Source of the DNA: a virus
Virus record (IMG/VR): IMGVR_UViG_3300003324_000362
Location: 1-34,524 of that record
Length of the DNA: 34,524 nucleotides
Direction: 5' to 3' (one strand)
Below are positions 20,047 to 28,598 of this stretch, one piece after another (position 1 is the first letter of the stretch; each line of letters begins with the position of its first letter). The position numbers and the translations under genes are program-made. The notes beneath the pieces were generated by a model. The model worked only from the letters and a program-made list of their open reading frames with translations, made no database searches and was not told the origin of the DNA.

Positions 20047-21139
20047 TGACGCCTCCGGAGGGAGCTCGTCTACGGGCACGGCTAATGCCGGTGCAGGCGC
20101 AGGAGCGAGTGCAGGAGCGAACTCTGATGCCGGAGCTGCTAACTCTACTGATGCAGCCTCAACAGGCGACACAAACATTGACTCAATACTCGACCATGAG
20201 ATCGGAAGCGACTCTGATAGTGCCGACGGTGACGATGCCGCCCCTACGCAGGCTCAACAACGTTCTACAACGTCAGGTGCTAGAGGCAGTCGCCAAAGTA
20301 ACCAAGGACAAAATGGTGGAGACTCTGACTCAACAGAAGATGACGCTTCTGCGGATGACTCTGACCCTGAAACTGGAAGTGACCAGACGGCAGCGGGTGC
20401 GAATACTTCGAATGGAATCACTGCTGAGGCAATCGAGACTATCCTCGACCGCGTGATAGCTCGTGCGGGAGCACCGACTCAACAGGCTCGCGGACAAGGT
20501 CAGCAGCAGCAGCAACAACAGACTCAGCAGCGTCAATACACCGAAGACGAATACAACCGTGCATTCAACGTTTGGCAGCCTTCTGACGAGTTACTAGCTC
20601 AACTCGGCTCAGAAGACCCTACTCAACGTAAAGCTGCACTCAAAGCTCTTCGAGATGGTATTGTCAAGCAAACGCTAACCCTCGCCGAAGCTCGGATGCA
20701 GATGTATCGCGATGCAGTCTACAATGAACACATCGCACCTATTCAGTCATTCGTCTCAGAACAGCAAGCCAGGTCGTTTAGAGATGACTTTTTCAAGTCC
20801 TATCCAGACCTTGCACCTTACGAGACTGTAGTAGAAGCAGTAGCAGCCAAGCTTCAAACCACCGGCTACCAAGCCAACTCCCGTCAAGAGGTCATGAAGC
20901 GATATGCGACTGATACTCGTAAGGTGATCAAAACTCTTTTAGCCCGAGCCAAGGGTACTAACAGCAACGGTGGAGGCGACTCTTCTGCTGCTGTAGCCTC
21001 TGGTCAGGCTGGAAAACCTCCCGCCAATGGCGGTAAACGTATGTCCACGCTAACCAGCGGAGGGCAAGGTGGTTCGTCGAAGGCACCAGCGGGCAACGCT
21101 AACGCGCGTGGGCCTAAAGGTATTGAGATCTTCGACTAA
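20009..21139 (+). CDS. Probable capsid scaffold protein (376 aa)
   Basis: The position directly before the major capsid gene and the composition indicate a scaffold that shapes the procapsid and is then removed. Residues 1-160 are acidic, Ala/Gly/Ser/Asp-rich and disordered. A Gln-rich run follows (about 165-180), and then a helical domain (about 185-320: Y-T-E-D-E-Y-N-R-A-F-N-V, T-L-A-E-A-R-M-Q-M-Y, and F-R-D-D-F-F-K-S-Y-P-D-L). The C-terminus is again Gly/Ser/Lys-rich, as expected for a capsid-binding tail. It starts inside the end of the previous gene (ATG at 20009 or 20018); neither start has a strong ribosome site. Confidence 0.75.
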   Translation: MNWMILRLLLSPDDASGGSSSTGTANAGAGAGASAGANSDAGAANSTDAASTGDTNIDSILDHEIGSDSDSADGDDAAPTQAQQRSTTSGARGSRQSNQGQNGGDSDSTEDDASADDSDPETGSDQTAAGANTSNGITAEAIETILDRVIARAGAPTQQARGQGQQQQQQQTQQRQYTEDEYNRAFNVWQPSDELLAQLGSEDPTQRKAALKALRDGIVKQTLTLAEARMQMYRDAVYNEHIAPIQSFVSEQQARSFRDDFFKSYPDLAPYETVVEAVAAKLQTTGYQANSRQEVMKRYATDTRKVIKTLLARAKGTNSNGGGDSSAAVASGQAGKPPANGGKRMSTLTSGGQGGSSKAPAGNANARGPKGIEIFD

Positions 21140-21181
21140 CACTAACCAAACCTCGCACACAACACACAGCACACAACCCCT

Positions 21182-22705
21182 ATGCCAATTCTTGGCTTAA
21201 TGTCCCCCGAAACAGTATCCGCTCAGCGTTGGACCAACATCCGGCGCAAGGTGTTCTACCTGTTTCCCAACGGTAAAACCCCCCTGATCGGTATCCTCTC
21301 CATGATGAAGGAAGAGGAGACCAACGACATGGAATACTCGTGGTGGGAGAAGCGTCTGCTTGAACAGCGGACCACTCTGGCCTACGACAAAACCGGCACG
21401 AACACAGTGGCGTTTTACAAGACTGTTGGCACGCTTGTTGGAGAAACTGTTCCGACTGTGTCTCTGACACTTGCCGATGGTAACATCACTTGGGCAGTCG
21501 GATCTGGTTATGGAATCGCCGTCGCAGACGCGAGCCTGTTCCGCCCTGGTCATGTCATCAAGTTCAAAACCTTGAACTCTGCTGGCTCAGCGTACATCGA
21601 AGTGCGTGGCCGTGTCATGGCTTCGTTGAGCAACGCTCAGGCTATCACAGCCGGTGCCACTGCTGGAGCTACTGCTGGTGGCGTGCTCGTCTTCAAGGCA
21701 CTCAACGCGCCTGGTATCACGGACTACGATAGTTCGTCCAACCTTGCACAGGAAGTCCTCGTCATCGGTTCTGCGTTCCCTCACGGCGTCACCGATCTCT
21801 CTAAGGAATGCTACTACCTGCCAATCAACCCCGGCAACTACACGCAAATCTTCCGAACTCCGTTCAGCTTTGCCGGGTCTTCTTTGGTCGTGCCAGTCAA
21901 GTTCGACGACACTGGCATCTACAAGGACAAAGCCAAGCAGCACTCGATCGACCACATGATCGAAATGGAGTTGGCCTTCATTTTCGGTAATCGTTACCGT
22001 GACGTGTCTGGCACCGGCGGAGCTGGTACCAACGCCCAGAACCTCAACGCCACTCCAGATCCCACAACCGGCGTCGGTTTGCCGATGTATTTGACCGGCG
22101 GCATTTTGTGGTTCCTCAACGCCTGGGAAATCGGTAACACCGCATCGGTCTCCGCCAACGGATTTGGTTATGGCAACTCTGCTGTCACCACTTCGTCTGA
22201 CGCTGCTCACGACGCTGATGACAATGCTCGAGTCATCATCAACTCGACCGGGCTTCTAAGCGAGAAAGTCTACGATACGTATCTCGAGCGCCTGTTCCGC
22301 ACATCCTCGAACACCTCCAACGAGAAGCTCGTGCTCTGCGGTTCCGGTTTCCTCAAGGTCATCAACCAGATGTATCGCAACGCCTCGGTGCTGAACTACA
22401 GTCCGCCTTCTGGTGACACGTTCGGCATGGAGATCGTCGCCCACAAGACCGCGTTTGGTACGGTCTATTACAAGACCCATCCGCTGTTCAGCCGGAACTC
22501 CACTCTTCGCAACAACGCGCTCTTCATGGACGTGCACAACTTGCGCTATCGTCCAATGGCCAAGCGCGACACTCAGCTGCTCAAAAACCGCCAGCAAAAC
22601 GATGCGGACTATCGCAAAGACGAGTGGTTCACTGAGGCTGGCCTGGAACTCCGGCAGCCGGAGTCGTTCATGTATTTGCAGAACGTTCAGGATTACGTTC
22701 CGTAA
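21182..22705 (+). CDS. Major capsid protein, SU10-like (507 aa)
   Basis: The main shell protein. The N-terminus (residues 1-45) includes Q-R-W-T-N-I-R-R-K-V-F-Y and G-K-T-P-L-I-G-I-L, typical of the N-arm of this group. The C-terminal block L-F-M-D-V-H-N-L-R-Y-R-P, then R-D-T-Q-L-L-K-N-R-Q-Q-N-D-A-D-Y and E-A-G-L-E-L-R-Q-P-E-S, is the hallmark of the SU10-like (DUF5309-type) major capsid family, which has the HK97 fold. Length is as usual. Its codon use is visibly more GC-rich and regular than in the genes on either side, as expected for a highly expressed gene. The leader is CA-rich with no Shine-Dalgarno sequence. Confidence 0.88.
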   Translation: MPILGLMSPETVSAQRWTNIRRKVFYLFPNGKTPLIGILSMMKEEETNDMEYSWWEKRLLEQRTTLAYDKTGTNTVAFYKTVGTLVGETVPTVSLTLADGNITWAVGSGYGIAVADASLFRPGHVIKFKTLNSAGSAYIEVRGRVMASLSNAQAITAGATAGATAGGVLVFKALNAPGITDYDSSSNLAQEVLVIGSAFPHGVTDLSKECYYLPINPGNYTQIFRTPFSFAGSSLVVPVKFDDTGIYKDKAKQHSIDHMIEMELAFIFGNRYRDVSGTGGAGTNAQNLNATPDPTTGVGLPMYLTGGILWFLNAWEIGNTASVSANGFGYGNSAVTTSSDAAHDADDNARVIINSTGLLSEKVYDTYLERLFRTSSNTSNEKLVLCGSGFLKVINQMYRNASVLNYSPPSGDTFGMEIVAHKTAFGTVYYKTHPLFSRNSTLRNNALFMDVHNLRYRPMAKRDTQLLKNRQQNDADYRKDEWFTEAGLELRQPESFMYLQNVQDYVP

Positions 22706-22763
22706 GTAAGCCAACTCACAAGCACAATTACACACCCACAGAACCTCTAACAAAGGACTCTAA

Positions 22764-23153
22764 ATGCCTGCAAGCACAGCAGTTACCAGTGCGATGGTTA
22801 CCAGAGTGTCCGCCTTTCAATTTGGCGGGCCGAGTGGTAAGAAACGGACGCGTGTGGTCGCTACCTTCACTGATGCCGCCAATGGCCTCGCTGTCGGAGC
22901 TAACGTCGACGATATTCCTGCATCGGTCTTCGGTCTCCAAAAGATTGAAGAATGCAGCAGTATCTTGGCATATACGACCTCAACGGGTGCGCCTGTGCGA
23001 ATCTACCCAGCATCGCCCGACTTGGCTGGAACGAGTATCTTAGCCACTAATGCGGGCTCTGCGACTGACTCGGAAGCCGCAAGAGCCGCAAAAGCGGATA
23101 TTACGCTCGCAACGACCGAGTCGGCGATGATAACCGTGGTAGGTTATCCTTGA
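22764..23153 (+). CDS. Probable capsid decoration or minor head protein (129 aa)
   Basis: The gene follows the capsid gene and has an AAAGGA ribosome site seven bases before its ATG. The protein is Ala/Thr/Ser-rich and beta-structured with no export signal. A short N-terminal segment R-V-S-A-F-Q-F-G-G-P is followed by alternating strands and by an Ala-rich helix (S-E-A-A-R-A-A-K-A-D) near residue 105. Small beta proteins directly after the capsid gene commonly decorate the capsid surface or serve as head completion factors. I do not recognise the family. Confidence 0.65.
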   Translation: MPASTAVTSAMVTRVSAFQFGGPSGKKRTRVVATFTDAANGLAVGANVDDIPASVFGLQKIEECSSILAYTTSTGAPVRIYPASPDLAGTSILATNAGSATDSEAARAAKADITLATTESAMITVVGYP

Positions 23154-23194
23154 CGTTCAATCTCTAACACTCAACCAAAGAAAGACCCATCAAA

Positions 23195-23383
23195 ATGGAT
23201 CGTAACACTGATCTCAGAAACATGGATGCTCCCGGAGTAGGGAGCGGGAAAGAAGCGGGTGACACCATCCTGAAAGCACAGGCGGAGTATCCGTCTTCTG
23301 CTGAGAAGGGTAGTAATTCCTTGAAGGAATACACTACTGAGAAACAGCCGGTAAGCGGAGCAGGAGGCCGCTCGTCACACTGA
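23195..23383 (+). CDS. Small hydrophilic protein, unknown (62 aa)
   Basis: A short polar protein, Gly/Ser/Lys-rich, probably disordered, with M-D-A-P-G-V-G-S-G near the start and K-Q-P-V-S-G-A-G-G near the end. No domain is seen. It sits between the decoration-like protein and the connector in the head module, with an A-rich leader and a weak AAAGA. Similar-sized disordered proteins occur here in other podoviruses, but their roles are unclear. Confidence 0.55.
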   Translation: MDRNTDLRNMDAPGVGSGKEAGDTILKAQAEYPSSAEKGSNSLKEYTTEKQPVSGAGGRSSH

Positions 23384-23457
23384 ACGACTAAGTACCAAAA
23401 ATCCGCAGTTCTCGATACGCAGTTAGGGGTCTGCGCACCAAAACCCCATAGCTTTCT

Positions 23458-24195
23458 ATGTCTAACACCTCTGGCCAGCTAAAAGTTGCAGTAGCAGGCT
23501 TCATGCAACGCGACCCGAGCACGTTCGTACGAACTGTTAACGCGGTCACGTGGGACGTGTTGCTTCAAGCGTGTAACAATGCAAGGTTATATGCCGAGCG
23601 ACTGATTGACTTTGAACTGGCCAAGGTGCCCATACAAATTGAGAGCGTGACTTTGACCACTGGAGGGTCGCTTGCCAACGCAAAGTTACTTGGGACTAGC
23701 ACCGCAGTAGGCGTCAAGAAGTTACTAGACGTGTTCCTAGCGACTGGTGACGGTGGAACTTATCCTATTAAGCTACAAACCAAAGCCTACTGGAACAAGC
23801 GAATGCTACGTAGGATCGAGAATCTGCTACCCACCGATGTAGCCAATTCGCTGCGTGTCATAGAGACGCCTTTGTCGCTAACTCAAATCGGTCAAACTAT
23901 CGCTGTTGCCCCACCCGACGCATCTGCTTTGCCGTCTGCTAGCTTTACCGTCTATGCCGAAGCGGTTCGCTGGCTATCACCTTACACCTCTGCCGGCACT
24001 GAGACTGACTTTCTACTCGACTATTGCTTTGACTGGCTTCAATATCGTGCGATTCAAGAGTTAAACTTCTTTGTTAAAGAAGACGAGCGGGTGCAGCTAT
24101 CCACTTCGCTTGTGAATGACGCTTGGCGCGCGATCGTTCAGTGGAACGGGGAGCTAGTTGCTTCTACCGCTGATGACGAATCTAGCCTTGACTAA
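23458..24195 (+). CDS. Head-tail connector/adaptor-like protein (245 aa)
   Basis: The protein follows the head genes and precedes the fibre and nozzle genes, as head-tail adaptors do. Its C-terminal part, D-F-L-L-D-Y-C-F-D-W-L-Q-Y-R-A-I (about 197-212) followed by V-N-D-A-W-R-A-I-V-Q-W-N, resembles the helical end of podoviral adaptors. The middle includes a beta-rich insert (I-E-S-V-T-L-T-T-G-G). Length (245 residues) is close to the tail-tube A/adaptor proteins of T7-like phages. The likely role is to connect the portal to the tail. No Shine-Dalgarno sequence. Confidence 0.65.
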   Translation: MSNTSGQLKVAVAGFMQRDPSTFVRTVNAVTWDVLLQACNNARLYAERLIDFELAKVPIQIESVTLTTGGSLANAKLLGTSTAVGVKKLLDVFLATGDGGTYPIKLQTKAYWNKRMLRRIENLLPTDVANSLRVIETPLSLTQIGQTIAVAPPDASALPSASFTVYAEAVRWLSPYTSAGTETDFLLDYCFDWLQYRAIQELNFFVKEDERVQLSTSLVNDAWRAIVQWNGELVASTADDESSLD

Positions 24196-24200
24196 CATTT

Positions 24201-25367
24201 ATGGCGACTTATCCACGACTTAATCCCGCAACGTTAGCAAATCTGCTACCAGTCATTGATGACCCAGCAGACACAGAGGACTCTAACAAGCTTGCACAGG
24301 TAGACCTACAAACCCGAAGGTTTGTCTACGACTATCTGTTCTTGAAGTTCGACTCGTCGACTGAAAAGCTCAAGCCTGGAGTGGTCGATGATACAACTCT
24401 GGCCGGTAAGGTCAAAGGTTCGACTGGGAATGCAGGGACACAACAGGGGATAGTTCAGGGTACTATTTCAACTCCTGACCTACGCGACGATGCTGTGACA
24501 GGCACTAAGATCGCAGATGGCACGATAGGCACCGATCATATTGCAGACGACGCCATAAACGGAGCGAAGATAGCTGACGATGCAGTCACTGCGGATCACA
24601 TAGCTAATAACTGCATTACAGCTGATCAGTTAGCAGCTAACTGTGTCACTGCCGCAGCGTTGAAAACTGGAGCCTCTGATGGCGCAGTAACAACTTCTCA
24701 CATCCGTGACGATGCAGTCACTGCTGACAAGCTCGCAGCCAACTCTGTAACCGGAGATGCACTTCCAACTTGCACATCTGGTCAACTATTAGTCGGCGGA
24801 TCAGATAACAAATTCGCTGTTAAGACTCTCTCAGGAGATGCAACTCTTGACAACACTGGACGAATAACCCTAGTCTCAAAGAACGAGTGCGAACTTGTCG
24901 AACGTGCCAATAACGCAACCAGCGGTGGTGGCGCTTCGAGTACGACCTGGCACGTTCGAGGTAACACTCCAGCCCCTGCGTGGATCGAAGCTTGGCGCGT
25001 ACCGACTGGAGCATTTGCTACCATCGGCGCGAGTGGGAAGGTCTCTCTGCCGGCAGGCACATACGTCGTTGAAGCCACAGCACCAGCTTACAAGGTAGGT
25101 AAGCATATCTGCCGTCTGGTTCGCTACAATGTCTCCGACGTGGTCCAAGAAACCTTCTATGGCACCTCAGAGGTCAGCGCGGCTGCGGATGGCGTTCAGA
25201 CTCGCACGCGTGTATGTGCCAAGATAACTGTTGGAGCGTCGACCGACTACCTTAAACTCGAGCACTACTGTGAAGCCGCGGAAGCGTCCGACGGACTTGG
25301 GTTAGCATCGTCCTCAGGCGGTACGTACGAAGTCTATGCCACAATGCACATTCGCCAGGTTGCCTAA
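24201..25367 (+). CDS. Trimeric fibre with decapeptide repeats and C1q/TNF-like tip (388 aa)
   Basis: Residues 1-55 probably attach to the virion. From about 94 to 188 a ten-residue repeat of the form D-D-A-V-T-x-x-K-I-A occurs about nine times, with one longer insert. Short repeats of this type form intertwined trimeric beta structures in phage head fibres. The C-terminal region (about 245-388, starting with A-W-I-E-A-W-R and holding L-P-A-G-T-Y-V-V-E-A) looks like a C1q/TNF-like jelly roll, a frequent trimeric receptor-binding tip. It lacks a signal peptide, unlike the fibres at 9993-16985. It sits between the connector and the nozzle and closes the head module before a palindrome. Confidence 0.75.
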   Translation: MATYPRLNPATLANLLPVIDDPADTEDSNKLAQVDLQTRRFVYDYLFLKFDSSTEKLKPGVVDDTTLAGKVKGSTGNAGTQQGIVQGTISTPDLRDDAVTGTKIADGTIGTDHIADDAINGAKIADDAVTADHIANNCITADQLAANCVTAAALKTGASDGAVTTSHIRDDAVTADKLAANSVTGDALPTCTSGQLLVGGSDNKFAVKTLSGDATLDNTGRITLVSKNECELVERANNATSGGGASSTTWHVRGNTPAPAWIEAWRVPTGAFATIGASGKVSLPAGTYVVEATAPAYKVGKHICRLVRYNVSDVVQETFYGTSEVSAAADGVQTRTRVCAKITVGASTDYLKLEHYCEAAEASDGLGLASSSGGTYEVYATMHIRQVA

Positions 25368-25379
25368 TCCTGCTTCTCA

Positions 25380-25406
25380 AGTCGATCCTATTAAATAGGA
25401 TCAACT
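25380..25406 (+). promoter_or_regulatory. Phage dispersed palindrome, copy 5 of 6
   Basis: The core TCCTATTAAATAGGA (25386-25400) has a 13-base arm with a single mismatch: AGT-C-GATCC pairs with GGATC-A-ACT. The ATG at 25411 follows the core by ten bases, as in copy 4. It opens the tail unit. Confidence 0.9.
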
Positions 25407-25410
25407 CCCT

Positions 25411-27210
25411 ATGGCTACAACACGTCAACTCGTCCTCCATGACAACCTCCTTGAAGGGGTTGACTCCACTCTACCTGCACACCTGATAGGCCACAAATGG
25501 CGTATTCAGCACAACTTCCGCCTAACTCCCGAACTCGAACAACTACCAAGGAAAATTACCCATGCTACTATTGGTACTGAAGACATTCGAAACATGGCAT
25601 TTTTGCCTAGCAGCACTCCTGGTTATGGTAGAACTATTCTGTTTGGTACTACTACTGTGTTTAGCCCGTCTGGCCAGGTTTACGCCTCTGGTCTTGCCAA
25701 CAACTCCACCTTCCGAAAGTGGGCAATGGCGCTCTACAATGGAACAATCTACTACTCAAACGACCTCAACACCGTTAGAGCGAACAACGGCTCAACCGAC
25801 GTTGCGCTTACAGGAGCCCCAAAAAGTAGATACCTACTTGCTTGGTACGACCACCTCGTAGCCGCTCATGTTACTGAAAATAGTCAATACCTACCATCAC
25901 GACTACTACTCAGCAACGTTAATAACTTTAATCAGTGGTCGCCTGCTATTACGAACGAAGCTGACTTCTATGATTTCGTCGAATGGCAGCAGTTGGACTA
26001 TCCGTTTGTGGGTATCACTGGTATTGCTAAGATCGGGGGCACGTTGTGGGTGTATACTCCGACTGCACTGATACCTGTAAGATATGTCGGATTGCCTAAG
26101 GTCATCCAAGTCGTCGAGGATCAAGTCGTAACCAATATAGGTAACACCTATCCCTGGACGTTGGTTGCCTTGGACAAGGTTAACTTTTTCTACGATGGTA
26201 TTGAGCACATGTTCTTTGCCTTCGATGGTCAGCAGGTAATCCCAATAGGTGACCCTGTACGCTCGTATATTCGTGCGAACCTGAACACCACGCCTGCGTT
26301 GGCTGAGAAAATGCACGCATTTCGCGACGTTGATAACCGCGAGATCTGGTGGGTCTTCGTGTCGACTCAATCTAACGGTGCTTTTGATAAAGCAGTGGTG
26401 TTCAACTACCGCTATAAGAAGTGGTTCACGGCTTCTGTTGAGAACGTTATGTCATTTTGCGGTAGCACATTCGCTACCAGTCCAGTTTCTGGTCTCGCGG
26501 GTAACGTGACCAGTCTCGGGGCAACACCGACAGGGCGGTTGGGCCTTGCATCTAGCCCAACCGCCCGCTTGTTCGGGACGGCATCAGGAGGACTGTTGCG
26601 TGAAGAGACTACAAACGACTCCCCTGCGGGGACGACTCTGACTCAAGAGCAACCGGTACTTGAAACCGCGGACTTTCACTACGGCGACATTCGCACTATT
26701 AAGGAAAACGACCAAATGTTGCTCAACGCAACAATGGAGTCAGTGTTGACAACGGTTGATTGGTCAGATGTATCAGCCGCTACTCTACCAGATACAGGTA
26801 ATCAGGTCAGCTTTTTAGTAGACCTTGGTCGGCCATATAAATGGACACCTCAAGCCGGCGACACCAAAGCATACAACGGAGATACTGTCCTAGCTACCGC
26901 AGGCGGTGCTAAGGTATTCATAGCTGAGTATGCTATATTCAAAGTCATCACCGCGAACAGCACGGCCACTCTCCAAACGCAAGCGTATATAGACATATAC
27001 GCCCAAGGACGAAACTTCCTTGGCGATGCTGTGACTTTCTCTTCAAGTGATAGAGTAGGTGCTTGGCTTAGAGCGTTACAAGACGCGATGCTATCATACG
27101 CTCCAAAAGTAGGTCGAGTCCTACGCTATCGGTTCGAGCCAAAAAAGGCACGCTTTACTAAAGTCTCAGCATTCAGTGATATAGTGTTGGTTAAGAAAGC
27201 CGAGCAATGA
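25411..27210 (+). CDS. Large beta-rich tail protein, nozzle/tube-B-like (599 aa)
   Basis: The middle of the protein shows the repeating strands of a beta-propeller: F-N-Q-W-S-P-A (about 171-177), T-L-W-V-Y-T-P-T-A-L-I-P-V (about 210-222) and F-F-Y-D-G-I-E-H-M-F-F-A-F-D-G (about 260-274). Similar blocks occur in podoviral tail nozzle and tail-tube B proteins, which form the distal channel for DNA ejection. The C-terminal third (about 430-599) is a separate beta domain. The N-terminus (V-L-H-D-N-L-L-E-G-V-D) matches the start of this group. The stop overlaps the next start as ATGA. A long GC-rich inverted repeat lies inside the gene. The name rests on architecture and order. Confidence 0.7.
   Translation: MATTRQLVLHDNLLEGVDSTLPAHLIGHKWRIQHNFRLTPELEQLPRKITHATIGTEDIRNMAFLPSSTPGYGRTILFGTTTVFSPSGQVYASGLANNSTFRKWAMALYNGTIYYSNDLNTVRANNGSTDVALTGAPKSRYLLAWYDHLVAAHVTENSQYLPSRLLLSNVNNFNQWSPAITNEADFYDFVEWQQLDYPFVGITGIAKIGGTLWVYTPTALIPVRYVGLPKVIQVVEDQVVTNIGNTYPWTLVALDKVNFFYDGIEHMFFAFDGQQVIPIGDPVRSYIRANLNTTPALAEKMHAFRDVDNREIWWVFVSTQSNGAFDKAVVFNYRYKKWFTASVENVMSFCGSTFATSPVSGLAGNVTSLGATPTGRLGLASSPTARLFGTASGGLLREETTNDSPAGTTLTQEQPVLETADFHYGDIRTIKENDQMLLNATMESVLTTVDWSDVSAATLPDTGNQVSFLVDLGRPYKWTPQAGDTKAYNGDTVLATAGGAKVFIAEYAIFKVITANSTATLQTQAYIDIYAQGRNFLGDAVTFSSSDRVGAWLRALQDAMLSYAPKVGRVLRYRFEPKKARFTKVSAFSDIVLVKKAEQ
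26533..26566. repeat. Perfect 12-bp GC-rich inverted repeat inside the nozzle gene
   Basis: GGGCGGTTGGGC (26533-26544) and GCCCAACCGCCC (26555-26566) pair completely around a ten-base loop; ten of the twelve base pairs are G-C. In the protein it encodes P-T-G-R-L-G and P-T-A-R-L-F, a degenerate internal repeat in a flexible Gly/Thr-rich stretch. In mRNA it would be the strongest hairpin in the tail region. Confidence 0.9.
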
Positions 27211-28355
27211 GCCACTCTGATGCCAATTTTCGAAACCGGGCTGGTCGAGGGTTAGTCACTCTTCGAGGCAACCCAGGTAGTCAGGCGGTGAATAACCTAC
27301 CTAGGCTGTCAGGGTTTCCACCGTTTCTAGATTTAGACTGCGGACTGTCAGTCGAAGCGGATCTGGTGTCTTGGGGTATACATCCGTTCTTTCGCACTCC
27401 GAACTTAGTCGGAAATCTAAGCTACTACGCCAGAGAGTGTAGATTCAGAAAAGACACTCCAGGTACTGTGCAGTTCAGGGTAACGTCTGATTTTGAGTCT
27501 TACGTCACACTGGTCAGAAGTGAGGATCACACCAAGCGTTGGGTCGCGGTGAATGGTGTAATCACCGCAGAGATCACCAATGACACCGTGGGACCTTTCG
27601 TATTAGAAGTGTCTAGTCGTGATAAGTTCGCTACCGGACACTTTCGAATGGACGTTATCTGCGAACCTGCTGTTGTAAATCAGGTCAAGCGTATTCGAGC
27701 GGCGTACTACTTTGACCACGCTACTCAACTCAGCATGTCTCAGTCGGACTTTGCTGATGCTTGGGAGGACTTACGACAAAAGCTCAACGCCTTGGACGTA
27801 TCTGGGTTAGAGTGGGATAAGCAGTACTTTTACACGTATAATGGTAGTATACTAATTCCACAAACCAACGTTAGCGTTGGGTTCAGCCCAGAGTGGGAGC
27901 TAATAGTTGGAGGGCTGATACCTATTCTTATTCGGGACTTCGACAACTACCAATGGGTCGGAAATGAATACTACCTGATCTGTGAACGCTGCATTCGTGG
28001 AATAAGCTCAGACTATCTTCCATCTAGTGATAAGCTTTTCAGATCCAATCCTAGCTTTGACTGGGACTACCCGCTGACGTTCTTTACTCGACCACCCTAC
28101 TTTTCACAAGACCCCTATCCGGCGTTCGCCACAGACCTAAGGAATAACGTAATAACAACAGAACTGGTTGACTTTGGCAACGTTACCACCGACGACACCA
28201 TCGACATGCAACTTCCAGCTCAGACCGGTGGCTATCCAAACTTTGGTCTTTATCGCAACGGATCAGGTGATGAGCAGTCCTTTCCAGATCCGCCAGATTA
28301 TAGCCAACTCACTATTAGGTTGTTAGATAACCTAAACATACCTCCTAACCCCTAA
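27207..28355 (+). CDS. Tail-module protein of unknown function (382 aa)
   Basis: Its ATG overlaps the nozzle stop (ATGA), so the two are coupled. The N-terminal third is beta-rich with aromatic residues; residues 160-195 are helical (S-Q-S-D-F-A-D-A-W-E-D-L-R), and the rest is beta-rich with many Tyr, Phe and Pro. There is no signal peptide, low-complexity repeat or catalytic motif that I recognise. The position between the nozzle and the internal virion genes makes a tail or tail-assembly protein likely. Confidence 0.65.
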   Translation: MSHSDANFRNRAGRGLVTLRGNPGSQAVNNLPRLSGFPPFLDLDCGLSVEADLVSWGIHPFFRTPNLVGNLSYYARECRFRKDTPGTVQFRVTSDFESYVTLVRSEDHTKRWVAVNGVITAEITNDTVGPFVLEVSSRDKFATGHFRMDVICEPAVVNQVKRIRAAYYFDHATQLSMSQSDFADAWEDLRQKLNALDVSGLEWDKQYFYTYNGSILIPQTNVSVGFSPEWELIVGGLIPILIRDFDNYQWVGNEYYLICERCIRGISSDYLPSSDKLFRSNPSFDWDYPLTFFTRPPYFSQDPYPAFATDLRNNVITTELVDFGNVTTDDTIDMQLPAQTGGYPNFGLYRNGSGDEQSFPDPPDYSQLTIRLLDNLNIPPNP

Positions 28356-28358
28356 CCC

Positions 28359-28598
28359 ATGAATTTCCTAAAACAGCTTGAATCTCCTGAGTTGCCTAAC
28401 CCGACGTTTGCTGATTCGTCCAAAGACGATGCTCCTAGGATATTGACCTTACAGCCAGCGACGACTATCCGTCCACTTTCGTGGAACGTAACTCAAGACG
28501 GCACGGCTTACCAAACGTTCGGTGCGCCGCAAACTACCAAGCCGCAACCAGGTAACCCTCGTCGACCGCTTTCTTTGGAAGAGAATGACGACCGTTGA
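28359..28598 (+). CDS. Small Pro/Thr-rich protein, unknown (79 aa)
   Basis: A polar protein rich in Pro, Thr, Ser and Asp, starting three bases after the previous stop. Its end overlaps the acetyltransferase start by 14 bases. It has no domain that I recognise and is probably extended or disordered, with P-R-I-L-T-L-Q-P-A and R-P-L-S-W-N-V in the middle. It may be a minor tail or assembly factor. Confidence 0.55.
   Translation: MNFLKQLESPELPNPTFADSSKDDAPRILTLQPATTIRPLSWNVTQDGTAYQTFGAPQTTKPQPGNPRRPLSLEENDDR

Noticed and set aside
20046-20456. 136-residue open frame inside the scaffold gene
   Set aside because: It mirrors the Ala/Gly/Gln-rich codons of the scaffold N-terminus in another frame; the product is Met/Arg/Leu-rich low complexity.
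21587-22210. 207-residue open frame antisense to the major capsid gene
   Set aside because: A shadow of the strongly biased codon use of the capsid gene; its Val/Asp/Arg-rich product shows no domain.
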